Positions 43,263 to 53,307 are shown, numbered from the stretch's first letter. The stretch: 64,000 bases of DNA from UKL13-3 sp044353855 (GCA_044353855.1 JBILBF010000001.1:310001-374000), one strand, 5' to 3'. Numbers and translations are program-made. Notes: generated from the letters alone by a model not told the origin.

Positions 43263-45335
43263 ATGAAAATCGACATTATAACAATTTTGTATAACTCTGA
43301 AAAATGGCTCCAGGGCTATTTGGATGCGCTAACAAATTGCGACTATCCTCTATCCGATATCAATTTAATACTCATAGACAACAAGCCAAGTGCCGACTAT
43401 CAAATTATACTCCAAGAACATTCTTTGTTAAAAAAAATTGGCTCCTTTTCTTTTGTTACTAATTCAGAAAATGTGGGGTTTGGTGTAGCAAACAATCAGG
43501 GTGTAAAAATTGGAACTGCGCCTTATGTTTTTTTTTTAAATATTGATACTGAAATTTCTACCTCTGCATTATCAGAATTAAAAAAAACAATTGACGTTTC
43601 TTCTGAAGATGTTGGTGCTTGGGAAATGCGCCAATTCCCATATGAGCATCCAAAGGTATACAACCCTGTAACACAATATGTAAGTTGGGCAAGTGCAGCA
43701 GCATTAACCATCAGAAGAGATGTGTTTGAAAATATTGGCGGTTTTGATGAAAAGCTTTTTATGTATGCTGAAGATGTTGATATAAGCTGGAACATCAGAA
43801 GATCCGGATATAATATCAGATACTGCCCTAAAAGTGTTGTGTATCATCATACATATACCGAAGCAGATGAAGTAAAGCCGACTCAGTTTTATTACAGCAT
43901 TTATAACAACCTTATGCTTCGATATAAATATGGCAGCATAAAAGATATTATAAATGGATACAAGCTTATCAAAAGCGTAAAAAACAGTGCGAATCCTGTT
44001 TTTAACGATCAAAAAGAGCGGCTCACGTTACTGTTAAAAGATTCTTTCTCTAAAGGACTTAGTTTTCGATATCCAAAATCTACGAATCAACAAAAAGAAT
44101 TCAAGCCCACCTTTTTAGGGTTCGATTATGAAACGACACGTAAAGGTGCATTTTACATAAATAAACCTTGGTGGGAGTTTGCTTCCCTTCCAAAAGTTTC
44201 CATTGTTGTTCGCACACATAAAAGACCCTTAGTTCTTGAAAATGCTATTATTAGCTTACAAAACCAAACCTATCCAAATATTGAAATAGTTGTTGTTGAG
44301 GACGGGCAAAACACTGCCCAATCTATTATTGATAAATGCTTGCATGCGGGTAAATTAACATACAGCTTTACGGGTTTAAACAAAGGCCGAAGCCATGCGG
44401 GGAATTTAGGAATGGAAAAGGCAACGGGTGAGTATTTGTGCTTTTTAGACGATGATGACCTTGTGTATGCCGACCATATTGAATCAATGATGGCTGTTAT
44501 GCAAGAAGGTAATTATAATATGGTTCATGTTCCCGCCTTCTGTGTTATTACCGAAACTCAAAGCATAGATCCTTATATTTTTAAAGAAATTGAATACCAA
44601 ACTCGGCATGATTATCCTGCAGATAAAGAGGAGCTGTTAAACAACAATCTTTTCCCTATTCAAGCAGTATTGTTTGAAAAAAGATTATTTCTTGAGCTTG
44701 GAGGGTTTGATGAAACAATTGACTTTTTAGAAGATTGGGCTTTATGGTTAAAGTATGTTCAAGATTCTAAAATTGGCTATCTAGACAAAGTAACAAGTTT
44801 GTATAGAGTGCCTGCTAATGCCAAACAATTTAAAACACGTTTAAGCCAATTATTATCAACGCGCAACTACGTTTTGGCCACATATGCTCATAATTATCTT
44901 TCAGAGAAAAATGATTTGGAAATAGCTATTGATCATTTGAAACAAATGAAATCTTATGATAATAAACTATTTAAAACACATATTGATATTATTATATATG
45001 GATTCAATTGTTTGTCAATTCATGGATGGGCCGTCATTGATAAAAGGGACAATTTTGATAAAATATACCTAAAAATAGAACTCAATAATACTGTTTATTA
45101 TTTCAAATTGGCCTTTGATAAAAGAAGGGATATTCAGCGCAAGTTTAATTCTACAAATAAAAAATTGGGGTTCAAAGGTGATTTGCAAATACTAGGCATA
45201 AATGGCAGTATTGTTCCTTTCTCTATTTTATTTGTAAAGGATAATGAATTTGTAGAAGCTTTTATTAATTGGCGAAGCTTTTACAAAATTTCGTTGATGG
45301 GGCATTTAAGACGATTCTTACATTATATCCGCTAA
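43263..45335 (+). CDS. Glycosyltransferase with two GT2 domains
   Basis: A 690-aa cytoplasmic protein. Domain 1 (about 1-215) has DIITILYNSEKWL and a nucleotide-sugar DxD-like site in FFLNIDTEIS, the rhamnosyltransferase-like type, with WNIRRSGYNIRYCPKS. Domain 2 (about 310-540) has VSIVVRTHKRPLVL and a FLDDDDLVY metal site. A C-terminal beta-rich region (about 575-680) has no clear family. Two active sites suggest it adds two sugars in turn. The stop overlaps the converging gene by 4 nt. Confidence 0.88.
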   Translation: MKIDIITILYNSEKWLQGYLDALTNCDYPLSDINLILIDNKPSADYQIILQEHSLLKKIGSFSFVTNSENVGFGVANNQGVKIGTAPYVFFLNIDTEISTSALSELKKTIDVSSEDVGAWEMRQFPYEHPKVYNPVTQYVSWASAAALTIRRDVFENIGGFDEKLFMYAEDVDISWNIRRSGYNIRYCPKSVVYHHTYTEADEVKPTQFYYSIYNNLMLRYKYGSIKDIINGYKLIKSVKNSANPVFNDQKERLTLLLKDSFSKGLSFRYPKSTNQQKEFKPTFLGFDYETTRKGAFYINKPWWEFASLPKVSIVVRTHKRPLVLENAIISLQNQTYPNIEIVVVEDGQNTAQSIIDKCLHAGKLTYSFTGLNKGRSHAGNLGMEKATGEYLCFLDDDDLVYADHIESMMAVMQEGNYNMVHVPAFCVITETQSIDPYIFKEIEYQTRHDYPADKEELLNNNLFPIQAVLFEKRLFLELGGFDETIDFLEDWALWLKYVQDSKIGYLDKVTSLYRVPANAKQFKTRLSQLLSTRNYVLATYAHNYLSEKNDLEIAIDHLKQMKSYDNKLFKTHIDIIIYGFNCLSIHGWAVIDKRDNFDKIYLKIELNNTVYYFKLAFDKRRDIQRKFNSTNKKLGFKGDLQILGINGSIVPFSILFVKDNEFVEAFINWRSFYKISLMGHLRRFLHYIR

Positions 45336-46417
45336 GCGTGTATATAATGTCCCCATTTTTGCTTCATTATTAGCCTTTCTATCAAATGTCTTTGGTAATT
45401 TTCATTATCCGAAAACGGATGCCTGCGAGAAGCTGATTCGTAATGGAAAATTTCTACTTGAGGCAAATAAATATTGTGGAGGTTTTTGCTTAATAATGAA
45501 AGGCATAAATCGATATCGTTAAACTCAACTTTAAATTGTTCGTCAAACCCGCCTATTGCTATGAGCTTTTGTTTGTTAATCATTAAACACGCGGCAGTTA
45601 CTGCTGGATAAAGTTGAATGCTGCTTACTTCTTCATCATATCGCTCTTTTCCAACAAACACGTGTTTCGAAATTGTTTCTGCATCTAACACAACCCCTGC
45701 ATGCTGTATCGTTTGGTTTGGATATAATAATTTACATCCTACCGCTCCAACTTTATCTTGTTGTGCAAACCCAAGCATATATTCAATCCACTGAGGTGAA
45801 ATAATTTCGGTATCATTGTTTAACAAAACCAAATAGTCTCCTGATGACTTTTCGATTCCCATATTCATCAATGCGGAGAAATTAAACTCGATATCGGCAG
45901 GAATATGTTTGAATACAAATTGTGTTTGATGCTTATATTTTTCGATTAACGCAAAAAGTGCTTGTTCGTCACTTCTGTTGTCAATCAATAAAATTTCTAT
46001 GTGGGGGTACGTGGTTTTCTGCACAATTGAATCGATACATTGTTGCACCAATTCTGATTTGTTTTTAGTTGGAATGATAATGCTCACCAAAGGATTTCCT
46101 AATGGCATAAATTGAACATAAAACCCGCCATTAGACTTTGGCAAAAGCTCCGCTGTTAGTTGTTGGTCAATAATATATGCTTTGGTTGCACCCTTTTCTT
46201 CTTTCTTGTTTTTAGCAATGATACTCCACAATCGTTGTTCTTGCTCATTGGCAAAAAGAGGAATAAACACGTTAGAAATGTTGGGCGATGAAAAGAGTTT
46301 CTGGTAAATTTTTTTCAATGGGTTAGAAACTTTTGCGTAAAAAGCCAACCGCGAAACAGCTGTTGCAAAGGTAGCATCGTTTCCTATAATCGTTTTTAAT
46401 CGGTTGAGTAAAGCCAC
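45332..46417 (-). CDS. Family 2 glycosyltransferase
   Basis: A 361-aa enzyme with a GT2 domain from about residue 105: PLVSIIIPTKNKSELVQQCI, the VLLNNDTEIISPQW metal site, GAVGCKLLYPNQTIQHAGVVLD and the late FNDIDLCLSL motif. The domain closely resembles the second GT2 domain of the protein at 47.98 kb (LGFAQQ, GAVG, QHAGVVL), so the two are probably duplicates. GTG 46417 is preferred as start: it lies 4 nt after the ABC stop, whereas the upstream ATG 46489 overlaps that gene by 68 nt. Confidence 0.83.
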   Translation of the reverse strand: MALLNRLKTIIGNDATFATAVSRLAFYAKVSNPLKKIYQKLFSSPNISNVFIPLFANEQEQRLWSIIAKNKKEEKGATKAYIIDQQLTAELLPKSNGGFYVQFMPLGNPLVSIIIPTKNKSELVQQCIDSIVQKTTYPHIEILLIDNRSDEQALFALIEKYKHQTQFVFKHIPADIEFNFSALMNMGIEKSSGDYLVLLNNDTEIISPQWIEYMLGFAQQDKVGAVGCKLLYPNQTIQHAGVVLDAETISKHVFVGKERYDEEVSSIQLYPAVTAACLMINKQKLIAIGGFDEQFKVEFNDIDLCLSLLSKNLHNIYLPQVEIFHYESASRRHPFSDNENYQRHLIERLIMKQKWGHYIHA

Positions 46418-46421
46418 CTTT

Positions 46422-47162
46422 TTAATTAAACGATTGATTATAGTATTCCCCCACTTCGTCAATTGGACCCACTTTAGCGATTTTTCCATCCTCTAAACAA
46501 GCACCTCGAGTGCAAATACGTTTGAGTTCGGCAAGGCTATGCGAAACATAAATAATCGTTGTTCCGGCTGCTTTCATTTCATTGATACGGTCGGCACATT
46601 TTACTTGAAACCCTTGGTCTCCTACAGATAATGCTTCATCTACTATTAAAATGTCGGGTATACGACATACTGAAATGCTAAATGCCAAACGTGCCATCAT
46701 ACCTGCTGAGTAACGCTTGATTTGCATATTCAAATCGTTGTGAGAAAGCTCTGAAAAATTCTTTATAACCTCAACAGCATCTTTTAATTCTTGCCCTCTC
46801 ATGCCAATTAGTGTTCCCACAATTTTAATGTTTTCATACCCCGAAAGTTCGTACTCTAATCCTGCTCCAATAGTTAGTAGTGGAGCAACACTTCCTTTGA
46901 TATCAATGGTGCCGCTTTCGGGTGTTATAATGCCAGCAAGTGTTCGCAGCAAGGTGCTTTTTCCTGATCCGTTTTTTCCCATTAAGGCAAAACATTCGCC
47001 TTTGCTAATTTCTAAATTAAGCCCTTTTAAAACTTGCTTTTTCTCTAATGCTTTTTGCCGCCCAAGCGACATTACTACGTCTTTAAATGAGTTGATTCCA
47101 GAGCCGCTAATCCAAAAATTAACATGCAAATCTTTTACTGATATAACACTTTGTGCCGACAT
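46422..47162 (-). CDS. Polysaccharide ABC exporter, ATPase (Wzt/KpsT type)
   Basis: A 246-aa ATPase: Walker A GKNGSGKST (62-70), signature RYSAGMMARLAFSI, Walker B ILIVDEALSVGD and the switch His in VSHSLAEL. The SG-x5-FKDVV N-terminus is typical of O-antigen or capsule exporters. It ends right after the ATPase core and lacks the C-terminal carbohydrate-binding domain of long Wzt proteins, so export should not depend on chain-end recognition. It pairs with the permease gene 8 nt upstream. Confidence 0.92.
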   Translation of the reverse strand: MSAQSVISVKDLHVNFWISGSGINSFKDVVMSLGRQKALEKKQVLKGLNLEISKGECFALMGKNGSGKSTLLRTLAGIITPESGTIDIKGSVAPLLTIGAGLEYELSGYENIKIVGTLIGMRGQELKDAVEVIKNFSELSHNDLNMQIKRYSAGMMARLAFSISVCRIPDILIVDEALSVGDQGFQVKCADRINEMKAAGTTIIYVSHSLAELKRICTRGACLEDGKIAKVGPIDEVGEYYNQSFN

Positions 47163-47170
47163 ACTGAATT

Positions 47171-47968
47171 TTATAAATTGGAAACAAAACCTCTTTTATA
47201 CCTATTGAACACAAACACCCCTAACACAAACATTACAAGAGCCAAGCCTACGGTAATTATAATCGTGGTAGTTGAGGGAAGCTGGTTGTAAAACAAAATA
47301 TCACGCATCAGCTCCATGTAGTGATATAAAGGATTAAGTTTTACATACAACATGTATTGTGGTGGAATAAAATCGGACATAAATGCAATGGGGGTAAAAT
47401 AAAACAGTGCAGGCGAAAGCGTATTCCATAAAATGCCTACATCTCTAAAATACACATTGAATGTTGCTAAAAATGTGCCGATGCCAAAAGTAAATAAACT
47501 AAATACCATAATGGCCGGAAAAATTAGCAGTGTAATCCACCCTATTTGCAAACCAAAAAACAACATCAAACCAAAAAAAGGAACCAATGATAAAAGTGTG
47601 GTAACGACCTCGCCAAAAGCAGCACTTAATGGAAATAAAATATTGGGTAGTGCAATGGTTTTAATAATACTCGCATTGTTAATAATAGAATTAATAATTT
47701 GGTTCATTGAGTTATTAAAATAGGTCCAAAAAACCAACCCTGTTAATGCATACAAAGGGTACCGGGGTACTGCTGAAAAAGCGTGACTAAATACAAAAAC
47801 AAAAATTACGAGGTAAGCAAGCGGATGCAACATGCTCCATACAAAACCCAAAAGAGAGTTTTTATATTTTACCTTAATGTTTTTTAAGGCTATAGTATAT
47901 ACTAAGTGGTTGAGGTTTTGTATTTTAAATAGAATCATATACGCTTTGTGAAATGCAAACCTAAACAA
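47171..47968 (-). CDS. Polysaccharide ABC exporter, permease (Wzm type)
   Basis: A 265-aa ABC-2 type permease with about six helices. The N-terminal cytoplasmic LVYTIALKNIKVKYKNSLLGFVWSMLHPL is the Wzm/TagG/KpsM signature. Together with the ATPase it would move an undecaprenyl-linked polysaccharide across the inner membrane. The gene follows a two-domain glycosyltransferase gene (6-nt gap) and precedes the ATPase gene. Confidence 0.92.
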   Translation of the reverse strand: MFRFAFHKAYMILFKIQNLNHLVYTIALKNIKVKYKNSLLGFVWSMLHPLAYLVIFVFVFSHAFSAVPRYPLYALTGLVFWTYFNNSMNQIINSIINNASIIKTIALPNILFPLSAAFGEVVTTLLSLVPFFGLMLFFGLQIGWITLLIFPAIMVFSLFTFGIGTFLATFNVYFRDVGILWNTLSPALFYFTPIAFMSDFIPPQYMLYVKLNPLYHYMELMRDILFYNQLPSTTTIIITVGLALVMFVLGVFVFNRYKRGFVSNL

Positions 47969-47974
47969 TTTAAA

Positions 47975-49759
47975 CTACTGCAGCAATGCAGGATATTTTA
48001 CCAACGTTGGATTATAATAAGGGTCTACTTGTGCTGGATGGTAATGTTCCCATTTGGTTAAAAACTTTTGCAGCTCTTCCATTTTATATCCTTTACCTCG
48101 CGATACCGATTCGTAATGATACAATACTGCTTGTGATGAATACACATTGCGATACCCTTTTTCGTGTAGCTTAAGGCAAAAATCAACATCATTATAATTT
48201 ACCGGAAAAATTTCATCCATGCCATTAATTTCATCATACTTTGCTCGGCCTACCATTAGGCAAGCACCTGTTACAGCAAGATAATTCTTATAAGAACACA
48301 AAGCATTAAAATATCCTTGTCCAACATTGGGAATGGCATAATAAATATGACCAGGCGAGCCCTCTATTAAAACGACTCCTGCATGTTGTACTTGTTCGTC
48401 TTCGGTTAAAAGTTTTGCTCCTACAGCACCAATTTGGGGCTGTTGTGCAAAGCCCAATAATTGTTCTATCCAATCTTCCGTCATAATTTCAATATCATCA
48501 TTCAGCATCAACACATATTCTCCTTTCGAAGCTTTTACCCCTAAATTAATGCGTTGCGAGAAATTAAATGTGTCGTCACAATGCACAAATAAGGCTCCTT
48601 GTTTTTGGCAAGTCGTAAGTGTTTTTTCTTCAATATCATTTCCGTCAACAACAATTATTTCAATATTAAGATATGTGCTTTTTTGTTTGATACTGTTGAT
48701 AGCATTTTCCAATAAGCAAATTTCATTCCCTCTGGTCCTCGCGCCTTTTCCAGCACTAGGAATCACAATACTCACCAATGGATCCCCTTTAATAGCCTGT
48801 TTTACTTTGTAAACCCCAAAATATTCTGTAAGTGAAACACTGCCTTCTCCTTGAGTTCTCTGAACATGCTCTTCAACAGCTTTTCGTCCTGCTTCATAGG
48901 CATATGATTTTGCCATTGGGTTGCTAGCGGTAGAGGTGGCAATTGTGCGCCAATGATATAAAATTTGAGGAATATGGTAAATGGCTTTTGTTTGCTCTGT
49001 CACTCTCAAACACAAATCATAATCTTGAGCGCCATCCAACGTGCTTCGAAACCCTCCAACAGCATCCACCAATGATTTGCGGTAAACAGAAAAATGACAC
49101 ACATACATATGAGATAGTAAATATTCTGGTGACCAATCAGGTTTAAACCATGCATCAAAATGGTTGTTTTGTTCGTCTATTTTATCTTCATCGCTGTATA
49201 TTAAATCTGCATTGGGATATTCATTTATAAGTTTTGCGTTTTCATAAAGAGCATTGGGCGTAATTTCATCATCGTTATCAAGTAAAGCAATAAATTCACC
49301 TGTTGCCAGTGATATTGCACTATTACTGGCTGCCGAAATATTTCCACTTTGTTCTCTGTAAACAACTTTAATACGAGCATCTGAATCTGCATATTTTTGC
49401 AACATCGGTTTAATATGGGTTTTAGTTGATGCATCGTCTGCTATGCATAATTCCCAATAAGGATACACTTGGCTTTGAACAGATTCTATAGCTTTCGCCA
49501 GCCACGCTTCATCCACGTTGTAAACAGGCATAATGATTGAAAAAACGGGCTTAAGTGTAAGCGTTAATATAGTAGCCTCTGCTTTTTTTCTATCTGCTTC
49601 AGTAAACGTATTTGCTTCCAAAAAGCTTTTATAAAACAGTTTATTGTTAATTTTCTTTTTAAGCTTTCCCCACAAAAAAGTTGCTGTGTACATAATACCT
49701 TGTTTTTGGTATATGCCAATAAGTTTGTTGGTTTTAAAACGAAGTATATTGAAATCCAT
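47975..49759 (-). CDS. Glycosyltransferase with two GT2 domains
   Basis: A 594-aa protein from ATG 49759; a longer frame from TTG 49837 is less likely. Domain 1 (about 65-300) has PVFSIIMPVYNVDEAW, IADDAST and the FIALLDNDDEITP metal site. Domain 2 (about 330-580) has PLVSIVIPSAGKGARTRG, YVLMLNDDIEIMTEDW, GAVGAKLL and QHAGVVL. This tandem layout is known for enzymes that build repeating surface glycans. It leads the exporter operon (glycosyltransferase, permease, ATPase, glycosyltransferase). Confidence 0.88.
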   Translation of the reverse strand: MDFNILRFKTNKLIGIYQKQGIMYTATFLWGKLKKKINNKLFYKSFLEANTFTEADRKKAEATILTLTLKPVFSIIMPVYNVDEAWLAKAIESVQSQVYPYWELCIADDASTKTHIKPMLQKYADSDARIKVVYREQSGNISAASNSAISLATGEFIALLDNDDEITPNALYENAKLINEYPNADLIYSDEDKIDEQNNHFDAWFKPDWSPEYLLSHMYVCHFSVYRKSLVDAVGGFRSTLDGAQDYDLCLRVTEQTKAIYHIPQILYHWRTIATSTASNPMAKSYAYEAGRKAVEEHVQRTQGEGSVSLTEYFGVYKVKQAIKGDPLVSIVIPSAGKGARTRGNEICLLENAINSIKQKSTYLNIEIIVVDGNDIEEKTLTTCQKQGALFVHCDDTFNFSQRINLGVKASKGEYVLMLNDDIEIMTEDWIEQLLGFAQQPQIGAVGAKLLTEDEQVQHAGVVLIEGSPGHIYYAIPNVGQGYFNALCSYKNYLAVTGACLMVGRAKYDEINGMDEIFPVNYNDVDFCLKLHEKGYRNVYSSQAVLYHYESVSRGKGYKMEELQKFLTKWEHYHPAQVDPYYNPTLVKYPALLQ

Positions 49760-49819
49760 ACCTTGCGAATATGCAGTTTTATTTCTGAAAAAAGGCGAAA
49801 CAAAAACATCGAAACCGAT

Positions 49820-49827
49820 TACTTTTG
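49820..49827 (+). promoter_or_regulatory. -7 box in the divergent glycosyltransferase gap
   Basis: TACTTTTG matches TAnnTTTG; it would give a leader of about 22 nt for the TTG start at 49855. No clear -33 element. Confidence 0.4.
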
Positions 49828-49854
49828 TTAAACACAATACTTAAACACAGGCCA

Positions 49855-50886
49855 TTGAAAGTCTATATTAATGCTCGTTTTTTAACCCAACAAATTACTG
49901 GAGTGCAGCAATTTGCGGTTGAAATTTGTAGGAACTTAAGCAATCAAAATATTTCTTTTGTGCTCTTGGCGCCAAAAGGAACAACCTGCCCAAAAGCCCT
50001 TTCGCACCTGCCTTTTCAGCAAATTGGAAACGCCTCCGGTTATATTTGGGAACAAATAGAATTGCCTTCGTTTTTAAAAAAACAAGGCTCGCCCCTCTTA
50101 CTGAATTTTTGCAATACAGCTCCTCTGTTATACTCAAATCAATGGATTACCATTCATGATTTGGCTTTTATGCACCACCCCGAATGGTTTAATAAAAGCT
50201 TTGCTAAGGTGTATCGTTTTTTAATTCCACGCATTGCAAAACGAAGTCGAAAAGTTTTTACCGTTAGCAAAACTATTCAAAATCAACTTAAAACACTTTT
50301 AGGCTTAGATGCCGAAATATTGTACAATGGTGTTGCGCATGATATCCTTTTTGACTCGGCAAAAACCACAACTCGCAAAAATTATATCCTAACAGTTTCG
50401 TCTATCAACCCTCGCAAAAACCTAAAAACATTAATAGCCGCTTTTGAACAAGCAAACTTGCCCAACTATGAATTGATAGTGGTGGGAGCAGCAAATGCTG
50501 TATTTGGCAAAGAGCAGTTATCCGTTTCTTCTAATATTTTGTTTACGGGCTATGTAAACAATGCCGAACTTATTAATTTGTATAAACAGGCTGCTTTGTT
50601 TGTGTCTCTTTCTCTTGATGAAGGCTTTGGTATTCCTGTGCTTGAGGCTTTATATTTGGGGTGCCCTGTGTTGCTTTCAGATATTGCCGTGTACAAAGAA
50701 TGTTTTGATGCCGTAGCCCTATTTACCTCGGCAACTAATACCCCGCGGGTTGCTAAAGATATACACGCAGCCCTCAACAATCCAATAATAATAAAACAGA
50801 ACAACCCAATATTTACAGAGTATAACTACGGGCTATCGGCAAAAAAACTAGCCTCATTGTTAACAGAAACCCACAAAAAAATGTAG
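49855..50886 (+). CDS. Family 4-like glycosyltransferase
   Basis: A 343-aa GT-B enzyme. KVYINARFLTQQITGVQQFAVEICRNL is the start of the acceptor domain; the donor domain has LTVSSINPRKNLKTLIAAF, VVGAAN, ILFTGYVNNAELINLYKQAALFVSLSLDEGFGIPVLEALYLGCPVLLSD with an E-x7-E pair. TTG 49855 gives the family N-terminus; TTG 49825 is an alternative but lies within the -7 box. It is read with the next glycosyltransferase gene 22 nt on. Confidence 0.87.
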   Translation: MKVYINARFLTQQITGVQQFAVEICRNLSNQNISFVLLAPKGTTCPKALSHLPFQQIGNASGYIWEQIELPSFLKKQGSPLLLNFCNTAPLLYSNQWITIHDLAFMHHPEWFNKSFAKVYRFLIPRIAKRSRKVFTVSKTIQNQLKTLLGLDAEILYNGVAHDILFDSAKTTTRKNYILTVSSINPRKNLKTLIAAFEQANLPNYELIVVGAANAVFGKEQLSVSSNILFTGYVNNAELINLYKQAALFVSLSLDEGFGIPVLEALYLGCPVLLSDIAVYKECFDAVALFTSATNTPRVAKDIHAALNNPIIIKQNNPIFTEYNYGLSAKKLASLLTETHKKM

Positions 50887-50908
50887 GTTTGGAAACCTAG
50901 AAAACAAA

Positions 50909-52102
50909 ATGAAAGTTGCCTTAGTACATGATTGGTATAATGTGAGTGCCGGAGGCGAGAAAGTAATGCGTGCAATACTCAATAGCTTTAACGATAAAAG
51001 TTATACCAAAGACAGTCCGTTTACAAGCGATTGGGAGAAAATTGAAGTTGAAAAGGTTTCCGTATTTAGCCTCATTGATTTTTTAAACCTTACCGATAGG
51101 CAATATTTGCTGAATGGCCGCTATGCCAACACTTCGTTTATAGAATATTTGCCTTTGGCAAAAACATATTACCGCAACTACCTGCCTTTTTTTATTAAAG
51201 CAACCAACTCTTTTGATCTCTCAAATTTTGATGTTATTGTGAGCTCATCGGCTGCGGTGAGTAAAAACGTAAAAAAACGCCCCGGACAAATCCATATTTG
51301 TTATTGTCATACTCCCATTCGTTATGCTTGGGATATGGAAGATGATTACCTAAAACATCTCAACCCCTTGTTGCGCCCAGTTAAATTTTTTATTCGAAGC
51401 GTACTTGCTAGGTTGCGAAAATGGGATATTGAAAACACGCCAAATGTTGATCATTTTTTAGCCAACTCACACTTTGTTGCCGAGCGCATTAAGCGCATTT
51501 ACAATCGTGATGCCGTGGTGGTTTATCCTCCTGTAGATACCGCCTCTTTTGCGCTTGCAGGTTTGCCCCGCAAAAATTTTTATGTTACTGCTGGTCGTTT
51601 GGTTTCATACAAAAACGTAGAGCTTATTGCCGAAGCATTTAAAAACATGCCCGATAAAAAATTATATATTATAGGTAGTGGCCCTGATAAGGATAAAATT
51701 GCAACATTTGCCAGCGATAATATCATCATGCTTGGCTACCAGCCTAAAGATAGAATGGTAAAATACATTCAGGAAGCCAAGGCTTTTATTCTTGCTGCCG
51801 AAGAAGATTTTGGTATTACTACTGTTGAAGCGCAAAGTTGTGGGACGCCCATTATTGCGTATAAAAAGGGCGGATATCTTGAGACGGTTGTGGATGGAAA
51901 AACGGGTGTTTTTTTTGCCGAACAAACGCCTCAAAGTATTATGGCGGCTGTTACTTTTTTTGAAAACAACCAACATCAATTTATACCCGAAACGATTAGA
52001 GAAAATGCTTTGCGCTTTTCTGAAAAAACGTTCAATCAAAAATTTGTGGCACAAGTAAAAACCGTATTGTATGAAAACAAATTGGGCCAAGCAAGCCAAT
52101 AG
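50909..52102 (+). CDS. Family 4 glycosyltransferase (WbaZ/mannosyltransferase-like)
   Basis: A 397-aa GT-B enzyme. MKVALVHDWYNVSAGGEKVMRAIL, HICYCHTPIRYAWDMEDDYL and VDHFLANSHFVAERI fit the WbaZ-type group, whose members often transfer mannose. The donor half has VTAGRLVSYKNVELI, YIIGSGPDKDKI and EDFGITTVEAQSCGTPIIAY (E-x7-E). It overlaps the start of the ligase gene by 32 nt, so translation is probably coupled. Confidence 0.9.
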   Translation: MKVALVHDWYNVSAGGEKVMRAILNSFNDKSYTKDSPFTSDWEKIEVEKVSVFSLIDFLNLTDRQYLLNGRYANTSFIEYLPLAKTYYRNYLPFFIKATNSFDLSNFDVIVSSSAAVSKNVKKRPGQIHICYCHTPIRYAWDMEDDYLKHLNPLLRPVKFFIRSVLARLRKWDIENTPNVDHFLANSHFVAERIKRIYNRDAVVVYPPVDTASFALAGLPRKNFYVTAGRLVSYKNVELIAEAFKNMPDKKLYIIGSGPDKDKIATFASDNIIMLGYQPKDRMVKYIQEAKAFILAAEEDFGITTVEAQSCGTPIIAYKKGGYLETVVDGKTGVFFAEQTPQSIMAAVTFFENNQHQFIPETIRENALRFSEKTFNQKFVAQVKTVLYENKLGQASQ

Positions 52103-53294
52103 CATTCTTTTGTTGCTGCTTTGCGCGTTCCCTTTGTTTATGCCACATTGGATTTCGGGAGTTGCAATGCTTTTGCTCCTTTCGGGGTTTTTGTATGTAT
52201 TCCAAACAAAACAATTTACGTTTCAATGGAAGTTTTTTTTGCCGCTAGCAGGCATTGTTTTTCCTTATATTATTTGGCTTGCAGCCAGTAATAATGTTGC
52301 TTTAGGATTAGCTTCCGTAAAAGTAAAATTGCTATTAATAGCTGTACCTTTGGTGTTTTCGTTTTCGGCTTTACGCCTAAATGATGTTCAGGTAAAAAAG
52401 GCTTTTACCCTATTTTGTGCTTCATCAATCATTGCTGTTTTAAGTGTAAATTTTTTGATGTTATTAAAAGGGTTTACACATCCTGTGGGGTTTAACGGAG
52501 CCGACTTTACTTTTTCATACCGCATAGCTTTGGAGCATTATAGCGGCTTACACCCAACATACTATTGTGCCATTGTATACATGGCAGCGTTTATTCAATT
52601 ATACAATGTATTGGCTAAACAGTGTGCTCACAAATGGGAGTTTGGGTTGGCTTTTGCAACAATAGTTGTTTGCACAGCAGGAGGCCTTGCAGGTGCATCT
52701 CGTGCTCCTTTTGTTGCTTTTGTTCTCATTGTTGTTGTGTTGTTGTTTAATCATATAAAAAAACACGCCAAGCGGTGGTGGTTTTTAGCCGCTATGCTAT
52801 TGGGTTGTGTTGTGTTGTTTTTATCGCCAATGGTGCAAAATCGATTAAATGAAATGACTGCAAAAAACATGCAAGCACCTCAAGGAAACAATGATAATGG
52901 AACGAATGTGCGCTCCGGTATTTTTGCTTGTGATATGGCGTTACTAAGCCAGCATTGGTTATGGGGGGTAGGCACAGGAAATATTCAGCAAGCGTTAAAC
53001 AATTGTTTAAGCCAGTATAATACACACGTGTACCAACAATTTAACTACAACACACACAATGAATATTTGAACAGCTGGCTTACTTGTGGCATATTGGGTT
53101 TTATGATTTTTGTGGGATGTTTGGTTTATGCAATGGTAAAATCGGTCCAATCAAAACAGTGGCTTCACCTTTATTTTATGGTTTTTATGTGCATTTGTTT
53201 TCTTACCGAAAACTATTTAGATCGGCAAATTGGGGTTGCCTTTTTTGCCTTATTGCAAACTCTTTTCTTTTTCAAAACGTTAAGGCAACAATAA
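52071..53294 (+). CDS. O-antigen ligase / polymerase-like membrane protein
   Basis: A 407-aa protein with about ten membrane helices and one large outer loop (about 265-330) before the last helices. That loop holds the conserved GVGTGN...HNEYLNSWL pattern of O-antigen ligase (WaaL) and Wzy proteins (His in THNEYL). It would join or extend the exported glycan on the outer face. It overlaps the preceding glycosyltransferase gene by 32 nt. Confidence 0.83.
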   Translation: MKTNWAKQANSILLLLLCAFPLFMPHWISGVAMLLLLSGFLYVFQTKQFTFQWKFFLPLAGIVFPYIIWLAASNNVALGLASVKVKLLLIAVPLVFSFSALRLNDVQVKKAFTLFCASSIIAVLSVNFLMLLKGFTHPVGFNGADFTFSYRIALEHYSGLHPTYYCAIVYMAAFIQLYNVLAKQCAHKWEFGLAFATIVVCTAGGLAGASRAPFVAFVLIVVVLLFNHIKKHAKRWWFLAAMLLGCVVLFLSPMVQNRLNEMTAKNMQAPQGNNDNGTNVRSGIFACDMALLSQHWLWGVGTGNIQQALNNCLSQYNTHVYQQFNYNTHNEYLNSWLTCGILGFMIFVGCLVYAMVKSVQSKQWLHLYFMVFMCICFLTENYLDRQIGVAFFALLQTLFFFKTLRQQ

Positions 53295-53299
53295 TAAGG

Positions 53300-53307
53300 T
53301 ACCTTTG
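53300..53307 (+). promoter_or_regulatory. -7 box directly before marC (leaderless geometry)
   Basis: TACCTTTG matches TAnnTTTG and ends 4 nt before the ATG at 53312. Confidence 0.5.

Noticed and set aside
46418..46489. Longer N-terminus of the glycosyltransferase at 45.3 kb
   Set aside because: It overlaps the ABC ATPase gene by 68 nt; GTG 46417 right after the ATPase stop is a better start.
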